DNA from: a virus
IMG/VR virus record: IMGVR_UViG_3300034019_000437
Coordinates: 1-38,436 of that record
DNA length: 38,436 nt
Reading direction: 5' to 3' (one strand)
Shown: positions 23,847 through 32,022 of the stretch, piece after piece
Layout of the letters: each line of letters opens with the position of its first letter
Numbering within the stretch: position 1 is the first letter of the stretch
Notes under the pieces: generated by a model
What the model saw: only the letters and a program-made list of their open reading frames with translations
The model's database searches: none
Told to the model about the DNA's origin: nothing
Position numbers and translations under genes: made by a program

Positions 23847-24291
23847 TGCACCAATAGTTTATACTGAAGAACAGTTGATGGCAAGATTGAAATTCTTCAT
23901 TGGAGTTTGTCTTGCACTAACATTAACAGGTATCGTATTCGTTGTATTGTATTCGATTATCTTTGTAACACAACCATTGAATGCAATGTCACCAATCGAT
24001 CAAAAGTTCTTTGAGTTGATTGTTCCGATTGCAACATTCTTGACAGGCACCTTATCAGGTATCATGTTAGCTGGATCAAAGAAAGAAGATCAAGAAGCAA
24101 TGTTGGCAGCACAAAAGCAGGCTACTGAATCTTTCAAAACTACAATGGAAGAAACAAGAAAGCAAGCACCAGAACCCAGACCTGAAAAGAAAGAACCCTC
24201 ATTAGGAATACAGTCGGTTCCAGCGCAACAACCCTCACCAGGATTTGGTGGTAAATTAGCACCACCTGCTGCTCCTCAGCCGGAGATTTAA
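23836..24291 (+). CDS. Membrane protein with Pro/Gln-rich tail, holin-like candidate
   Basis: A 151-residue protein with two predicted spans (FFIGVCLALTLTGIVFVVLYSII, and FELIVPIATFLTGTLSGIML), then a Lys/Glu/Gln helix and a long proline-rich tail (PEPRPEKKEPSLG, APPAAPQPEI). Two spans plus a charged cytoplasmic tail is a known holin layout, although the tail is longer than usual. It starts 11 bases inside the previous gene. I recognise such proteins as recurrent in lysis regions of T4-like aquatic phages. Direct evidence of hole formation is lacking. Confidence 0.68.
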   Translation: MQNNAPIVYTEEQLMARLKFFIGVCLALTLTGIVFVVLYSIIFVTQPLNAMSPIDQKFFELIVPIATFLTGTLSGIMLAGSKKEDQEAMLAAQKQATESFKTTMEETRKQAPEPRPEKKEPSLGIQSVPAQQPSPGFGGKLAPPAAPQPEI

Positions 24292-24292
24292 A

Positions 24293-24529
24293 ATGTTAGA
24301 ATCTATTTTTCAAGATAGCATTAATGGTTCAATAAGTAGCAAAAGAGTTGTCACTTTTCTGGCTTTTCTAGTCTGTGTAGGAGGTTTTATTGCTGATATT
24401 ATGGGACATAAAGTTACTCCAGCATTATTTGATTCAATGATGTATATCGTAGTTGCTGGTTTAGGATTCACAGCATCCGAGAAATTTGCTCCAAAATCAC
24501 CACCACCTTCACAACCATTACTAAAATAA
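24293..24529 (+). CDS. Small two-span membrane protein, holin candidate
   Basis: A 78-residue protein with two hydrophobic spans (VVTFLAFLVCVGGFIADIM and DSMMYIVVAGLGFTASEKF) around a short polar turn, ending in a Pro/Ser-rich tail. Size and layout suit a class II holin or a related phage membrane protein. It starts one base after the preceding stop. Of the small membrane proteins here it has the most classical holin size, but the sequence carries no unique holin motif. Confidence 0.68.
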   Translation: MLESIFQDSINGSISSKRVVTFLAFLVCVGGFIADIMGHKVTPALFDSMMYIVVAGLGFTASEKFAPKSPPPSQPLLK

Positions 24530-24539
24530 GGATATAAAT

Positions 24540-24755
24540 ATGAAACTGATTATCACAGCAGCAATCATAGGTTTAATTCCTATTCTGAGCTACCATAATA
24601 TTTCTTTTGCAGCAGAAACAAAAAGAGTTTGTGTCGATAAAGTGACAAACGATGGTAAAAAAGTTCTCGATAAAGAAGGAAAGCCAGTGCAAGATTGTAA
24701 AGAGATTAAAGTTCATCAAAAACTAGAGGGTACGAAAGTTCCTGAAAAGAAATAA
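24540..24755 (+). CDS. Small secreted protein of unknown function
   Basis: A 71-residue protein with a signal peptide (MKLIITAAIIGLIPILSYHNISFA, likely cut after SFA) and a short, Lys/Asp-rich mature part with two cysteines (RVCVDK and VQDCKEI) that could form a disulfide in the periplasm. AAGGA lies just upstream. The sequence TATAAATA overlaps the start codon and cannot serve this gene as a promoter. It is located in the lysis region, between the holin-like gene and the coiled-coil protein, whose ATG overlaps its last base. Confidence 0.68.
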   Translation: MKLIITAAIIGLIPILSYHNISFAAETKRVCVDKVTNDGKKVLDKEGKPVQDCKEIKVHQKLEGTKVPEKK

Positions 24756-25189
24756 TGGACGAGAAAGAGGCAATTCAAATGAAGGTTGACGTAGGCGTAC
24801 TTAAAACACAAGTCGCCTCGTTGACCCAACTCTGTGATAAAATGGATAAGGTTATTGAGAAACTTATGGACAATCAAGATAAAGCAGTTGATCAAATCTA
24901 TACCGATATGGACAGAAGAAAAAATGATACTGTCATGGATATAAAAGAATTGCACTCTCGCATAACAACAGTTGACAGAAACCTATCAGATAAGATAGAA
25001 TTAACAGAGCGAAGAATTATGGAAGAATTTAAATCGCTCCGTGAACATATCGAAGAACACAATAAAAAAGAAGACGGTGAAATTAAAAAGATTTTGGAAT
25101 GGAAATGGATGGCTGCCGGAGGTATTGTTGCTCTCGCATGGTTGCTTTCTAACGTAAATCTTGATATGATTACTAAAATCTTTAAGTAA
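24755..25189 (+). CDS. Coiled-coil protein with C-terminal membrane anchor
   Basis: A 144-residue protein made of long heptad-like helices (VDVGVLKTQVASLTQLCDKM to LREHIEEHNKKEDGEI), ending in one membrane span (WMAAGGIVALAWLLSNV). This resembles XhlA-like or tail-anchored lysis accessory proteins. The tail anchor would leave the coiled coil in the cytoplasm or at the membrane face. It is the last gene of the lysis region. The 17 bases before the primase gene hold only a T-rich stretch. Confidence 0.68.
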   Translation: MDEKEAIQMKVDVGVLKTQVASLTQLCDKMDKVIEKLMDNQDKAVDQIYTDMDRRKNDTVMDIKELHSRITTVDRNLSDKIELTERRIMEEFKSLREHIEEHNKKEDGEIKKILEWKWMAAGGIVALAWLLSNVNLDMITKIFK

Positions 25190-25206
25190 CCTTTTCTTTT
25201 TATATT

Positions 25207-26235
25207 ATGAGTCTAAGTGTCGATCTAAAGTATACCCTCCTTTTATCTCCACGTTTTGAAAAGTTTCAGAGAAAGTCTGATTACCTTTTCAATGTGCGTT
25301 GCCCAATTTGTGGAGATTCCCGCAAAAACAAAAGCAAGATGCGCGGGTACATTTACCGCAAAGGTAATGATTTGTTTTATAAATGCCATAACTGTGGTGC
25401 TGGTATGTCTGTGGGTAATCTCATCAAACAAGTTGATGATTCAATCTATAAGTCTTATGTACTAGAGAGATATAAATCGGGTGAAATTAACGGTGCTAAT
25501 ACTCGGGCACAAGTATTCAATGTACCCTCACCTAGATTCGGTAAAATAGATGCACCTACGTTCGATAATGCTGAAAGATGTGATTCTCTAGCTGATAAAC
25601 ATTTCTGTAAAATATATTTGACACGCAGACATATACCTACAGAATATCATAACAAACTATACTTTACCGCAAATTTTAAAAAGTTTTGTGATGAAGTATA
25701 TCCTAATCACGACAAAGAAATTACACCCGATGCAAGGCTAGTAATTCCGTTTTTTGACGAGTATAATAATCTGATTGCGGTATCAGGTCGCGCATTGGTT
25801 ACATCCGATGAGAAACTTCGGTATGTCACCATTCGCACAAATGAAAGTGAAGGTAAACTAATCTACGGTATGGATCGTGTAGACTTATCTGAGCCAGTTA
25901 AGATTGTAGAAGGTCCTATTGATTCTTTATTTCTGAAAAATTGTGTTGCTTCAGGTGATTCAAGTTTGAGCATTGCAGGTAAAAATATTAACTCAAATAA
26001 AAAAATATTAATTTTCGATAATGAGCCTCGGAATAAGGAAATCGTGAGTCTCATGGAAAAAGCAATTAAATCAATGAATTATGTTGTTGTTTGGCCAGAT
26101 AATATTCGACAGAAAGACATCAATGAGATGATTATGTCGGGAATTTCAACAGATGAAATTGAAGCGATTATAAGTAATAACACATTTTACGGTTTGGAAG
26201 CGATTACAAAATTTGTTTTTTGGAAGAAAATATAA
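25207..26235 (+). CDS. 61: DNA primase, gp61/DnaG family
   Basis: A 342-residue primase that lays the RNA primers for lagging-strand synthesis and acts with the gp41 helicase. The zinc finger is CPIC at 32-35 and CHNC at 60-63. The Toprim catalytic core has KIVEGPIDSLFL with the conserved Glu at 235, then KILIFDNEPRN for the metal-binding acids. Length and order match T4 gp61. It lies about 22 kb downstream of gp41 rather than beside it, a common distance between these two genes in T4-like genomes. The thyX ATG overlaps its stop. Confidence is high. Confidence 0.93.
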   Translation: MSLSVDLKYTLLLSPRFEKFQRKSDYLFNVRCPICGDSRKNKSKMRGYIYRKGNDLFYKCHNCGAGMSVGNLIKQVDDSIYKSYVLERYKSGEINGANTRAQVFNVPSPRFGKIDAPTFDNAERCDSLADKHFCKIYLTRRHIPTEYHNKLYFTANFKKFCDEVYPNHDKEITPDARLVIPFFDEYNNLIAVSGRALVTSDEKLRYVTIRTNESEGKLIYGMDRVDLSEPVKIVEGPIDSLFLKNCVASGDSSLSIAGKNINSNKKILIFDNEPRNKEIVSLMEKAIKSMNYVVVWPDNIRQKDINEMIMSGISTDEIEAIISNNTFYGLEAITKFVFWKKI

Positions 26236-26918
26236 TGAAAGTAAAGTTAATTAGTTCAAGTAAACCATCTGCTGAATTTCAGAAAGAAGGTATCTATACG
26301 GCACAAGAGTTGATTGCGTTTTGTGCTAGAGTTTCTAACCCAAGCAATCAATTCAATTTGGAAACATCTGAAAAATTGATTCGTTATTTGATTAAACATA
26401 AGCACTGGAGTCCCCTGGAGATGGTATCTGCTTGTTTGGAAATCGAAACGACCCGAGATATTGCTAGGCAAATTCTCAGGCATCGTTCATTTTCCTTTCA
26501 GGAATTTAGTCAGAGATATGCAGATCCCACTAAAGATTTGAATTTTGTTTTGCGTGAAGCACGGTATCAAGATACTAAAAATAGGCAAAACAGCGTTGAT
26601 ATTGATTTAAGAAACGATGCGGATCGACAAATCGCATATCAATGGGAAATGATGCAGCAGCGTGTATTGACGGAAGCCAAATCTGCATATGAATGGGCTA
26701 TCAGTAAAGGTATTGCAAAAGAGCAAGCAAGAGCCGTTTTACCAGAAGGTCTTACAGTGTCCAGAATTTACATGAATGGCACCTTACGTTCATGGGTCCA
26801 TTTTATTGAGTTGCGTAGTGGTAATGGCACACAAAAAGAGCACCGTGAAGTTGCTAGAGAATGTGCGAAAGTGATTGCTGAGGTGTTTCCTCTTTCATCT
26901 GAATTTGTAGAACAATAA
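26235..26918 (+). CDS. thyX: Flavin-dependent thymidylate synthase
   Basis: A 227-residue ThyX, which makes dTMP from dUMP using FAD and methylene-tetrahydrofolate. The hallmark RHRSFSFQEFSQR at 82-94 is the ThyX motif with Gln in the place of the more usual Asn. RAVLPEGLTVSRIYMNGTLRSWVHFIELR near the end carries the other conserved part. The start is the ATG in TAATG at the primase stop. A TTG five codons upstream is less likely. It belongs with nrdA, a thioredoxin and nrdB that follow, a set that redirects nucleotides into phage DNA. Confidence 0.93.
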   Translation: MKVKLISSSKPSAEFQKEGIYTAQELIAFCARVSNPSNQFNLETSEKLIRYLIKHKHWSPLEMVSACLEIETTRDIARQILRHRSFSFQEFSQRYADPTKDLNFVLREARYQDTKNRQNSVDIDLRNDADRQIAYQWEMMQQRVLTEAKSAYEWAISKGIAKEQARAVLPEGLTVSRIYMNGTLRSWVHFIELRSGNGTQKEHREVARECAKVIAEVFPLSSEFVEQ

Positions 26919-26936
26919 AAATAATCTGGAGTAAAA

Positions 26937-28730
26937 ATGGATATCATTCACGGTATAAAGGTGGACTATTCTCGGGATAGTCTATTTGATGAATTGGGAA
27001 AAATCAGACTAAAAGAATCCTATATGAAGGACGAAGAAGTATCTCCACAAGAAAGGTTTGCATATGTCTCAAAAGCTTTCTCTTCCTCGCCGGAACATGC
27101 TCAAAGGCTATATGAGTACAGTAGTAACCATTGGCTCAGTTATTCTACTCCCATTTTGTCTTTTGGGCGTTCTCGTCGTGGCTTGCCTATTTCATGTTTT
27201 CTACCCTACCTACACGATAGCGCAGAAGGTTTGGTGGGCTGTTTGTCGGAAGTAAATTGGCTCTCAATGTTAGGAGGTGGAATTGGAATCGGTCTTGGAA
27301 TACGTTCTGCTGATGATAAGTCTACTGGCATTATGCCTCACTTGCGTACTTACGATGCCTCCTCGCTGGCATATCGTCAAGGTCGCACTCGCCGCGGTTC
27401 TTATGCTGCATATCTTGATGTTTCCCACCCTGATGTTCCTATCTTCCTTGAAATGCGGAAACCAACAGGTGATCCTAATATGCGAACGTTGAATTTGCAT
27501 CACGGTATTAATATTACTGATGACTTTATGCAAATTATCGAACGATGCATGTTAGATCCAAATGCTGATGATTCATGGAACTTTATTGATCCACATAATG
27601 GTGAAATTCGTGATACAGTATCAGCAAGGGAACTATGGCAAAAGATTCTCGAAACAAGAATGCTCACTGGTGAGCCTTACATCCACTTCATTGATACAAG
27701 CAATCGTCATTTGCCTTGGTATCAAAAAGAAAAGGGTCTATCAATTAAACAATCAAACCTTTGTAGTGAGATTGTATTACCAACCGACAAAGATCGAACC
27801 GCAGTATGCTGTCTGTCTTCATTAAATTTGGAGTATTATGATGCTTGGAAAAATGACAAACTTTTTCTTCGGGACGTGGCCGAGATGCTTGATAACGTTC
27901 TACAGTATTTCATTGATAATGCTCCTGATAGCATATCGCGAGCAAGATATTCTGCTACTATGGAACGCTCTATTGGTATTGGTGCCCTCGGTTTTCATGC
28001 ATATCTACAAAAGAAAAACATCCCCTGGGAATCACCACTCGCAGTAAGTGTCAATAAGAAAATCTTTAAACATATTCGGGAGTCACTTGATGTTGCAAAT
28101 AGAGAATTGGGTACTGAACGCGGCGAAGCCCCTGATTGCGCTGGCTCTGGGAATCGTTTTGCCCATCTTATGGCTATTGCTCCCAATGCAAGTTCATCTA
28201 TTATTATGGGCAATACCAGCCCTAGCGTTGAGCCTTATCGCGCTAATGCTTATCGTCAAGATACTTTATCGGGATCTTTCCTGAATAAAAACAAATTTTT
28301 AGATAAAATCATTTTTGAAGCTTGTCAAGATGATGCTTCAATTGATTATGATAAAACTTGGAGCAGTATCATTGCAAATGATGGATCAGTTCAGCACCTA
28401 GAGTGGATGTCAGAATGGGTTAAAGAAGTATTCAAAACCTCTATGGAGATTGACCAACGATGGATTGTAGAACATGCAAGTCATCGACAGAGTTACATCG
28501 ATCAAGCGCAATCCATTAACCTGTTTTTCAGACCAGATGTTGACATTAAATATCTTCATGCTGTACACTTTCAAGCTTGGAAACAAGGGCTAAAGACATT
28601 GTATTATTGTCGTAGTGAGAAGTTAGCTAAAGCAGATAAAGTGTCTAATAAGATTGAACGAAATGTAATTCAAGAAATTGACCTGAAAGCACTAGCTGAA
28701 GGTGAAAACTGTTTAGCTTGCGAAGGATAA
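26937..28730 (+). CDS. nrdA: Ribonucleotide reductase large subunit, class Ia-type, no ATP-cone
   Basis: Catalytic subunit that reduces ribonucleotides to deoxyribonucleotides, 597 residues. Active-site parts seen: C87 in ISCFLPYL; NLCSE with N274, C276 (thiyl radical) and E278; C291/C292 in AVCCLSSLNL; the tyrosine pair Y556-Y557 of the radical path; and a C-terminal CLAC (C592, C595) for reduction by thioredoxin. It is shorter than T4 NrdA (about 750) and starts close to the core, so the N-terminal ATP-cone that mediates dATP inhibition appears absent. Cyanophage NrdA proteins share this trait. The first third uses more G/C-ending codons than its neighbours. Confidence 0.93.
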   Translation: MDIIHGIKVDYSRDSLFDELGKIRLKESYMKDEEVSPQERFAYVSKAFSSSPEHAQRLYEYSSNHWLSYSTPILSFGRSRRGLPISCFLPYLHDSAEGLVGCLSEVNWLSMLGGGIGIGLGIRSADDKSTGIMPHLRTYDASSLAYRQGRTRRGSYAAYLDVSHPDVPIFLEMRKPTGDPNMRTLNLHHGINITDDFMQIIERCMLDPNADDSWNFIDPHNGEIRDTVSARELWQKILETRMLTGEPYIHFIDTSNRHLPWYQKEKGLSIKQSNLCSEIVLPTDKDRTAVCCLSSLNLEYYDAWKNDKLFLRDVAEMLDNVLQYFIDNAPDSISRARYSATMERSIGIGALGFHAYLQKKNIPWESPLAVSVNKKIFKHIRESLDVANRELGTERGEAPDCAGSGNRFAHLMAIAPNASSSIIMGNTSPSVEPYRANAYRQDTLSGSFLNKNKFLDKIIFEACQDDASIDYDKTWSSIIANDGSVQHLEWMSEWVKEVFKTSMEIDQRWIVEHASHRQSYIDQAQSINLFFRPDVDIKYLHAVHFQAWKQGLKTLYYCRSEKLAKADKVSNKIERNVIQEIDLKALAEGENCLACEG

Positions 28731-28732
28731 AA

Positions 28733-28975
28733 ATGAAAAAGATTTTTAGATTTACCGCTTCATGGTGTCAGCCATGTAAATCATTAGCCAAAAATTTAGA
28801 ATTGGCTAAATTAGATATTCCCATTGAAGTTATTGATATTGATGTGTTTGATGAGGTTGCTGTTGAATATGCAATTCGGTCTGTGCCAACATTGATTCTA
28901 ATGGATGGTGCGAATCAAAAGAGATTAGTCGGAGTACACACACCAGAACAAATAAGAGAGTGGGCAAATGGTTAA
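28733..28975 (+). CDS. Thioredoxin-like redox protein
   Basis: An 80-residue thioredoxin or glutaredoxin-fold protein with the active site WCQPCK (C12, C15), a following helix, the cis-proline motif SVPTLILM, and an end helix (TPEQIREWANG). The ATG at 28733 follows the nrdA stop by two bases. The TTG start upstream would overlap nrdA needlessly. It lies between nrdA and nrdB and most likely recycles the reductase disulfide. The Q-P centre and short length make thioredoxin-like the safer name over glutaredoxin. Confidence 0.9.
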   Translation: MKKIFRFTASWCQPCKSLAKNLELAKLDIPIEVIDIDVFDEVAVEYAIRSVPTLILMDGANQKRLVGVHTPEQIREWANG

Positions 28976-29957
28976 GAAAAAATTAAAACTAACAGATGAA
29001 CGAAATTACTTTAAACCCTTTACATATCCATGGGCTTATGAAGCATGGCTCAAACATGAACAGAGCCATTGGCTTCATACTGAAGTTCCTATGCTTGAAG
29101 ATGTTAAAGATTGGAAGAATAGGTTGACACAAAATGAAAAAGAATTTCTCACGCATATTTTTAGATTTTTTACGCAGGGAGATATTGACGTTGCTGGCGG
29201 TTACGTCCGTAATTATTTACCTCATTTTCCTCAGCCTGAAATTCGCATGATGCTGTCTGGCTTTGCTGCAAGAGAGTCTTTGCATGTTGCTGCATATAGT
29301 CATTTGATTGAAACCCTTGGGCTACCAGAAACTACATATAATCAGTTTCTTGAATATCAGGAAATGCGTGATAAACATGATTACATTTTGAATCAGGCTA
29401 ATGGTGTTGTAAATGCATCAACAGTCGCAACCAACATTGCATTATTCTCTGCATTCACCGAAGGTATGCAATTGTTTAGTTCGTTTATTATGTTGCTAAA
29501 TTTTCCAAGACATGGTAAAATGAGAGGAATGGGTCAGATTGTAACTTGGTCGATTGTTGATGAGACAATGCATGCCGAATCTATGATTAAACTGTTTAGA
29601 ACTTATATAGAGGAAAATCGTGAAATTTGGAACGATAATCTCAAATCTAAAATCTACACTATTGCAACAAGAATGGTTGAACTCGAAGATAAGTTTATTG
29701 ATTTATCATTCAGCATGGGCGATATGCATGATCTATCTGCTGATCACGTTAAACAGTATATTCGTTATATTACTGATCGTCGGCTTATTAGTCTTGGCCT
29801 CAAGGGTATAATGAAAGTCAAAAAGAATCCATTGCCTTGGGTTGAAGAAATGATTAATGCACCTACGCACACTAATTTCTTTGAGAATCGCGCAACTGAT
29901 TATGCAAAAGGTGCATTGAGTGGTAATTGGGATGAAGTTTGGGGTAGAGCAGCTTAA
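28968..29957 (+). CDS. nrdB: Ribonucleotide reductase small subunit, tyrosyl-radical type
   Basis: A 329-residue di-iron protein that makes the radical for NrdA. The six metal ligands can be placed by spacing with the E. coli enzyme: D72, E103, H106, E165, E199 and H202. The radical tyrosine is Y110 in RESLHVAAY, so this is the classical tyrosyl-radical form rather than a Tyr-less variant. The segment DETMHAES carries E199 and H202. Start ATG 28968 overlaps the thioredoxin end by eight bases. The three genes form one redox unit for dNTP supply. Confidence 0.94.
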   Translation: MVKKKLKLTDERNYFKPFTYPWAYEAWLKHEQSHWLHTEVPMLEDVKDWKNRLTQNEKEFLTHIFRFFTQGDIDVAGGYVRNYLPHFPQPEIRMMLSGFAARESLHVAAYSHLIETLGLPETTYNQFLEYQEMRDKHDYILNQANGVVNASTVATNIALFSAFTEGMQLFSSFIMLLNFPRHGKMRGMGQIVTWSIVDETMHAESMIKLFRTYIEENREIWNDNLKSKIYTIATRMVELEDKFIDLSFSMGDMHDLSADHVKQYIRYITDRRLISLGLKGIMKVKKNPLPWVEEMINAPTHTNFFENRATDYAKGALSGNWDEVWGRAA

Positions 29958-29975
29958 TTTTTGAAAGGAAAAAAA

Positions 29976-30983
29976 ATGAAGAAACTATTATTTTTATTGA
30001 TTGCTACTTTTTCAATGTCAGTGAATGCACAAATCATTACTGGGGCTGGTGCAACATTTCCATATCCGATTTATGCGAAGTGGGCTGAATCGTATAAGAA
30101 AGAATCTGGTGTTAGTTTAAATTATCAAAGTATCGGTAGTTCAGGAGGCATTCGACAAATCAACTCTGGTACAGTTACATTTGGTGCATCGGATGCTCCT
30201 GTGAAAGGTGATGAACTAGAGAAAAGAGGGCAGATACAATTTCCTGCAATTATTGGTGGTACAGTACCAATCATTAATCTAGATAATTTTAGCCCAGGTG
30301 AATTGAAGATCAATGGTGTGGTTCTTTCACGAATTTTTATGGGTACGATTACTCGATGGAATGATCCTCAGATTAAAGATTTGAATCCCGGAAAGAATCT
30401 TCCAAATTCTGCAATCACTGTTGTTCATCGTGCAGATGGATCGGGAACGACATTTAACTTTACTGATTACTTAACTGTCGTAAGTAAAGAATGGGAAGAG
30501 AAAGTTGGGCGTGGTGCTGCTGTGAAATGGCCCGCAGCAAGTTCAGTTGGTGGTAAAGGTAATGAAGGTGTTGCAGCTAATGTGAATCGTATTAAAGGTT
30601 CTATTGGTTATGTTGAATATGCATATGTTAAGAAAAATAATATGACATATATGAAATTGCAAAACAAAGATGGTGTTTTCGTGGATCCTGATGACACCGC
30701 TTTTGCTGCTGCTGCTGCTGGTGCAGATTGGTTTAGTGTTCCGGGTATGGGATTAAGTATTGTTGAACAATCAGGAAAAAATACTTGGCCCATTAGTACA
30801 GCAAGTTTTATTATTATGTACAAAGAGCCTAAAGATACAAAGGCAAGCAATGATGTACTAAAATTCTTCGATTGGGCATTTAGAAATGGTGCTAAGATGA
30901 GTGAAGAATTAGATTACGTTCATTTACCAGAATCACTACAAAATGAGATTCGCAAACGTGTATGGTCACAAATTAAAAATTGA
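29976..30983 (+). CDS. pstS: PstS-type phosphate-binding protein
   Basis: Periplasmic binding protein of the phosphate ABC transporter, 335 residues, a host-derived metabolic gene carried by many aquatic T4-like phages. It has a signal peptide (MKKLLFLLIATFSMSVNA), then ITGAGATFPYPIYAKW, the QSIGSSGGIRQI and FGASDAPV loops and ADGSGTTF, all typical of PstS phosphate binding. The ATG at 29976 with GAAAGGA before it is preferred over TTG 29961. It would raise phosphate uptake by the infected cell while phage DNA is made. No PHO-box is apparent upstream. It ends 8 bases before the next gene. Confidence 0.93.
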   Translation: MKKLLFLLIATFSMSVNAQIITGAGATFPYPIYAKWAESYKKESGVSLNYQSIGSSGGIRQINSGTVTFGASDAPVKGDELEKRGQIQFPAIIGGTVPIINLDNFSPGELKINGVVLSRIFMGTITRWNDPQIKDLNPGKNLPNSAITVVHRADGSGTTFNFTDYLTVVSKEWEEKVGRGAAVKWPAASSVGGKGNEGVAANVNRIKGSIGYVEYAYVKKNNMTYMKLQNKDGVFVDPDDTAFAAAAAGADWFSVPGMGLSIVEQSGKNTWPISTASFIIMYKEPKDTKASNDVLKFFDWAFRNGAKMSEELDYVHLPESLQNEIRKRVWSQIKN

Positions 30984-30991
30984 GGTTGATT

Positions 30992-31396
30992 ATGAGATAT
31001 ACATTAGAACCTATTTGGAAAAAATCAGTAACAGACATTCAAAACTGGTTTAAAGAAGATGGTGAGAGAAAACTTTGGTTTGAGCGAGAGTATGGTTGGC
31101 GCTGGGGTTCTGCATCATTTGAGTCTGAAGAATTTCCTGATATCGATTTAAAAAATGAACATGGTTTTAATGTCACAGAAGATTTAGAATATCCAGACAT
31201 GTATGCTGATGATGGTTGTTGGTCATTCAATAACTTTTGTGATGAATTGACCGAAGAAGAAAAAGAGCAGATTCAATATATGGATGATGAAGAACTTGAA
31301 GAGAATGGATGGTCACTTCATTACATAGATACATATTATTCAGGACCACTTAAACTCACAGACGAAAATGGAAAAGAATGGAGAGGAGATGAATAA
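30992..31396 (+). CDS. Acidic protein of unknown function
   Basis: A 134-residue, very acidic protein. The ATG at 30992 is preceded by GAGGT and is better than the TTG further upstream. Segments include WFEREYGWRWGSASFESEEFPD, DDGCWSFNNFCDELTEEE and GWSLHYIDTYYSGPLKLTDENG. No known motif, signal peptide or membrane span was seen. Two nearby cysteines are the only candidate metal residues. Acidic small proteins in T4-like phages are often early host-takeover factors, but there is no direct evidence for that here. The stop overlaps the next ATG by one base. Confidence 0.65.
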   Translation: MRYTLEPIWKKSVTDIQNWFKEDGERKLWFEREYGWRWGSASFESEEFPDIDLKNEHGFNVTEDLEYPDMYADDGCWSFNNFCDELTEEEKEQIQYMDDEELEENGWSLHYIDTYYSGPLKLTDENGKEWRGDE

Positions 31397-31572
31397 TGGC
31401 TGAAGAAACTAAACCTGAAGTGAAACAAAAAAGAAAACCTGTGCAAATATCATCCGCAGTAACTAATACGGGGCAGGTAGTATTGTTTGCTTTGTGTGAT
31501 GATGGTACAATCTGGCAAACACGACCTTTGCTGGATGAATATAATTGGACACCAGTTAAAAAGATGGGGTGA
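31396..31572 (+). CDS. Very small protein (58 residues)
   Basis: Reads MAEETKPEVKQKRKPVQ, then a beta-type core (QVVLFALCDDGTIWQTRPL) and ends DEYNWTPVKKMG. GGAGATG lies just upstream and the ATG sits on the last base of the previous stop, as elsewhere in this operon. The core looks like the short sheet proteins common in phage early regions (VVLFALCDDGTIW resembles a small WD- or SH3-like strand pair). Function unknown. Its natural composition and tight spacing make it a credible gene despite its size. Confidence 0.65.
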   Translation: MAEETKPEVKQKRKPVQISSAVTNTGQVVLFALCDDGTIWQTRPLLDEYNWTPVKKMG

Positions 31573-31574
31573 CT

Positions 31575-31775
31575 ATGAATACAATTGTGGATCAAATACG
31601 AGATTATGGTTATTACATTCGGGATCCTAGAATGGATGGATTTACACAGTTTGGTGCTAAACAGAAACTCTATAAGATTCTATGGGAAACTCAGAAACAA
31701 CTAGAGGATAGCCCAGAATTTCTAGGTGAAAAAGAATGGGTTGACTCTAATATTTGTGCAATGCAGCATAAATAA
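31575..31775 (+). CDS. Small protein (66 residues)
   Basis: Starts at the ATG two bases after the preceding stop (a GTG two codons upstream is weaker). The product begins MNTIVDQIRDYGYYIRDPRMD and continues as a charged helix (KQKLYKILWETQKQLED), ending in CAMQHK. No motif is recognised. It is the last gene before a spacer that holds a late-promoter-like element. Confidence 0.6.
   Translation: MNTIVDQIRDYGYYIRDPRMDGFTQFGAKQKLYKILWETQKQLEDSPEFLGEKEWVDSNICAMQHK
31767..31774 (+). promoter_or_regulatory. Candidate late promoter element (one mismatch)
   Basis: CATAAATA, the same one-base variant as at 20295, starts 37 bases before the ATG at 31804 and is followed by AAGGAGA. It may open a late unit running into the fibre genes. 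Confidence 0.35.
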
Positions 31776-31803
31776 TATCATAGGTTTTTATAAGGAGAGA
31801 ACC

Positions 31804-32022
31804 ATGGTCGCTAAAGAACAACTAAAAACTTTTTCTCTTGCAGTTATTGATATGCAAGAAAAAGTATCGAAAGAATTTGTATCTGCATTCGAGAAGATGG
31901 TAGGTCCCGATTTTGCTACATATACAAAAGGTGTCAATTACATGAACGGATTGTATTTTACTAATGCAAGAAAAGTCGTACAAGAACTCGAAAACATCCC
32001 TTTCGGATCAAATAAGGGATAA
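31804..32022 (+). CDS. Small helical protein, phasin-like appearance
   Basis: A 72-residue protein with a strong AAGGAGAGAACC site before ATG 31804. An earlier in-frame ATG at 31726 lies within the previous gene and is unlikely. The sequence is helical (QLKTFSLAVIDMQEKVSKEF, FEKMVGPDFATYTKGVNYMN), then NARKVVQELENIPFGSNKG. The amphipathic helices resemble phasin-like or structural helpers in general shape, without a firm family. It may be expressed late, in front of the fibre genes. Confidence 0.65.
   Translation: MVAKEQLKTFSLAVIDMQEKVSKEFVSAFEKMVGPDFATYTKGVNYMNGLYFTNARKVVQELENIPFGSNKG

Noticed and set aside
24533-24540. Exact TATAAATA that could be a late promoter
   Set aside because: Its last base is the A of the start codon at 24540, so it cannot supply a leader for that gene. 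It fits better as part of the ribosome-site spacer.
28048-28284. Open frame in another phase of nrdA giving a very hydrophobic peptide
   Set aside because: It has no ribosome site and is one of several such frames along nrdA. The main frame carries all conserved reductase residues, so these are shadows.
30708-30722. GCT triplet repeat inside pstS as a possible phase-variation tract
   Set aside because: It is short and in multiples of three, so slippage would not shift the frame. It codes an Ala run in a surface loop.
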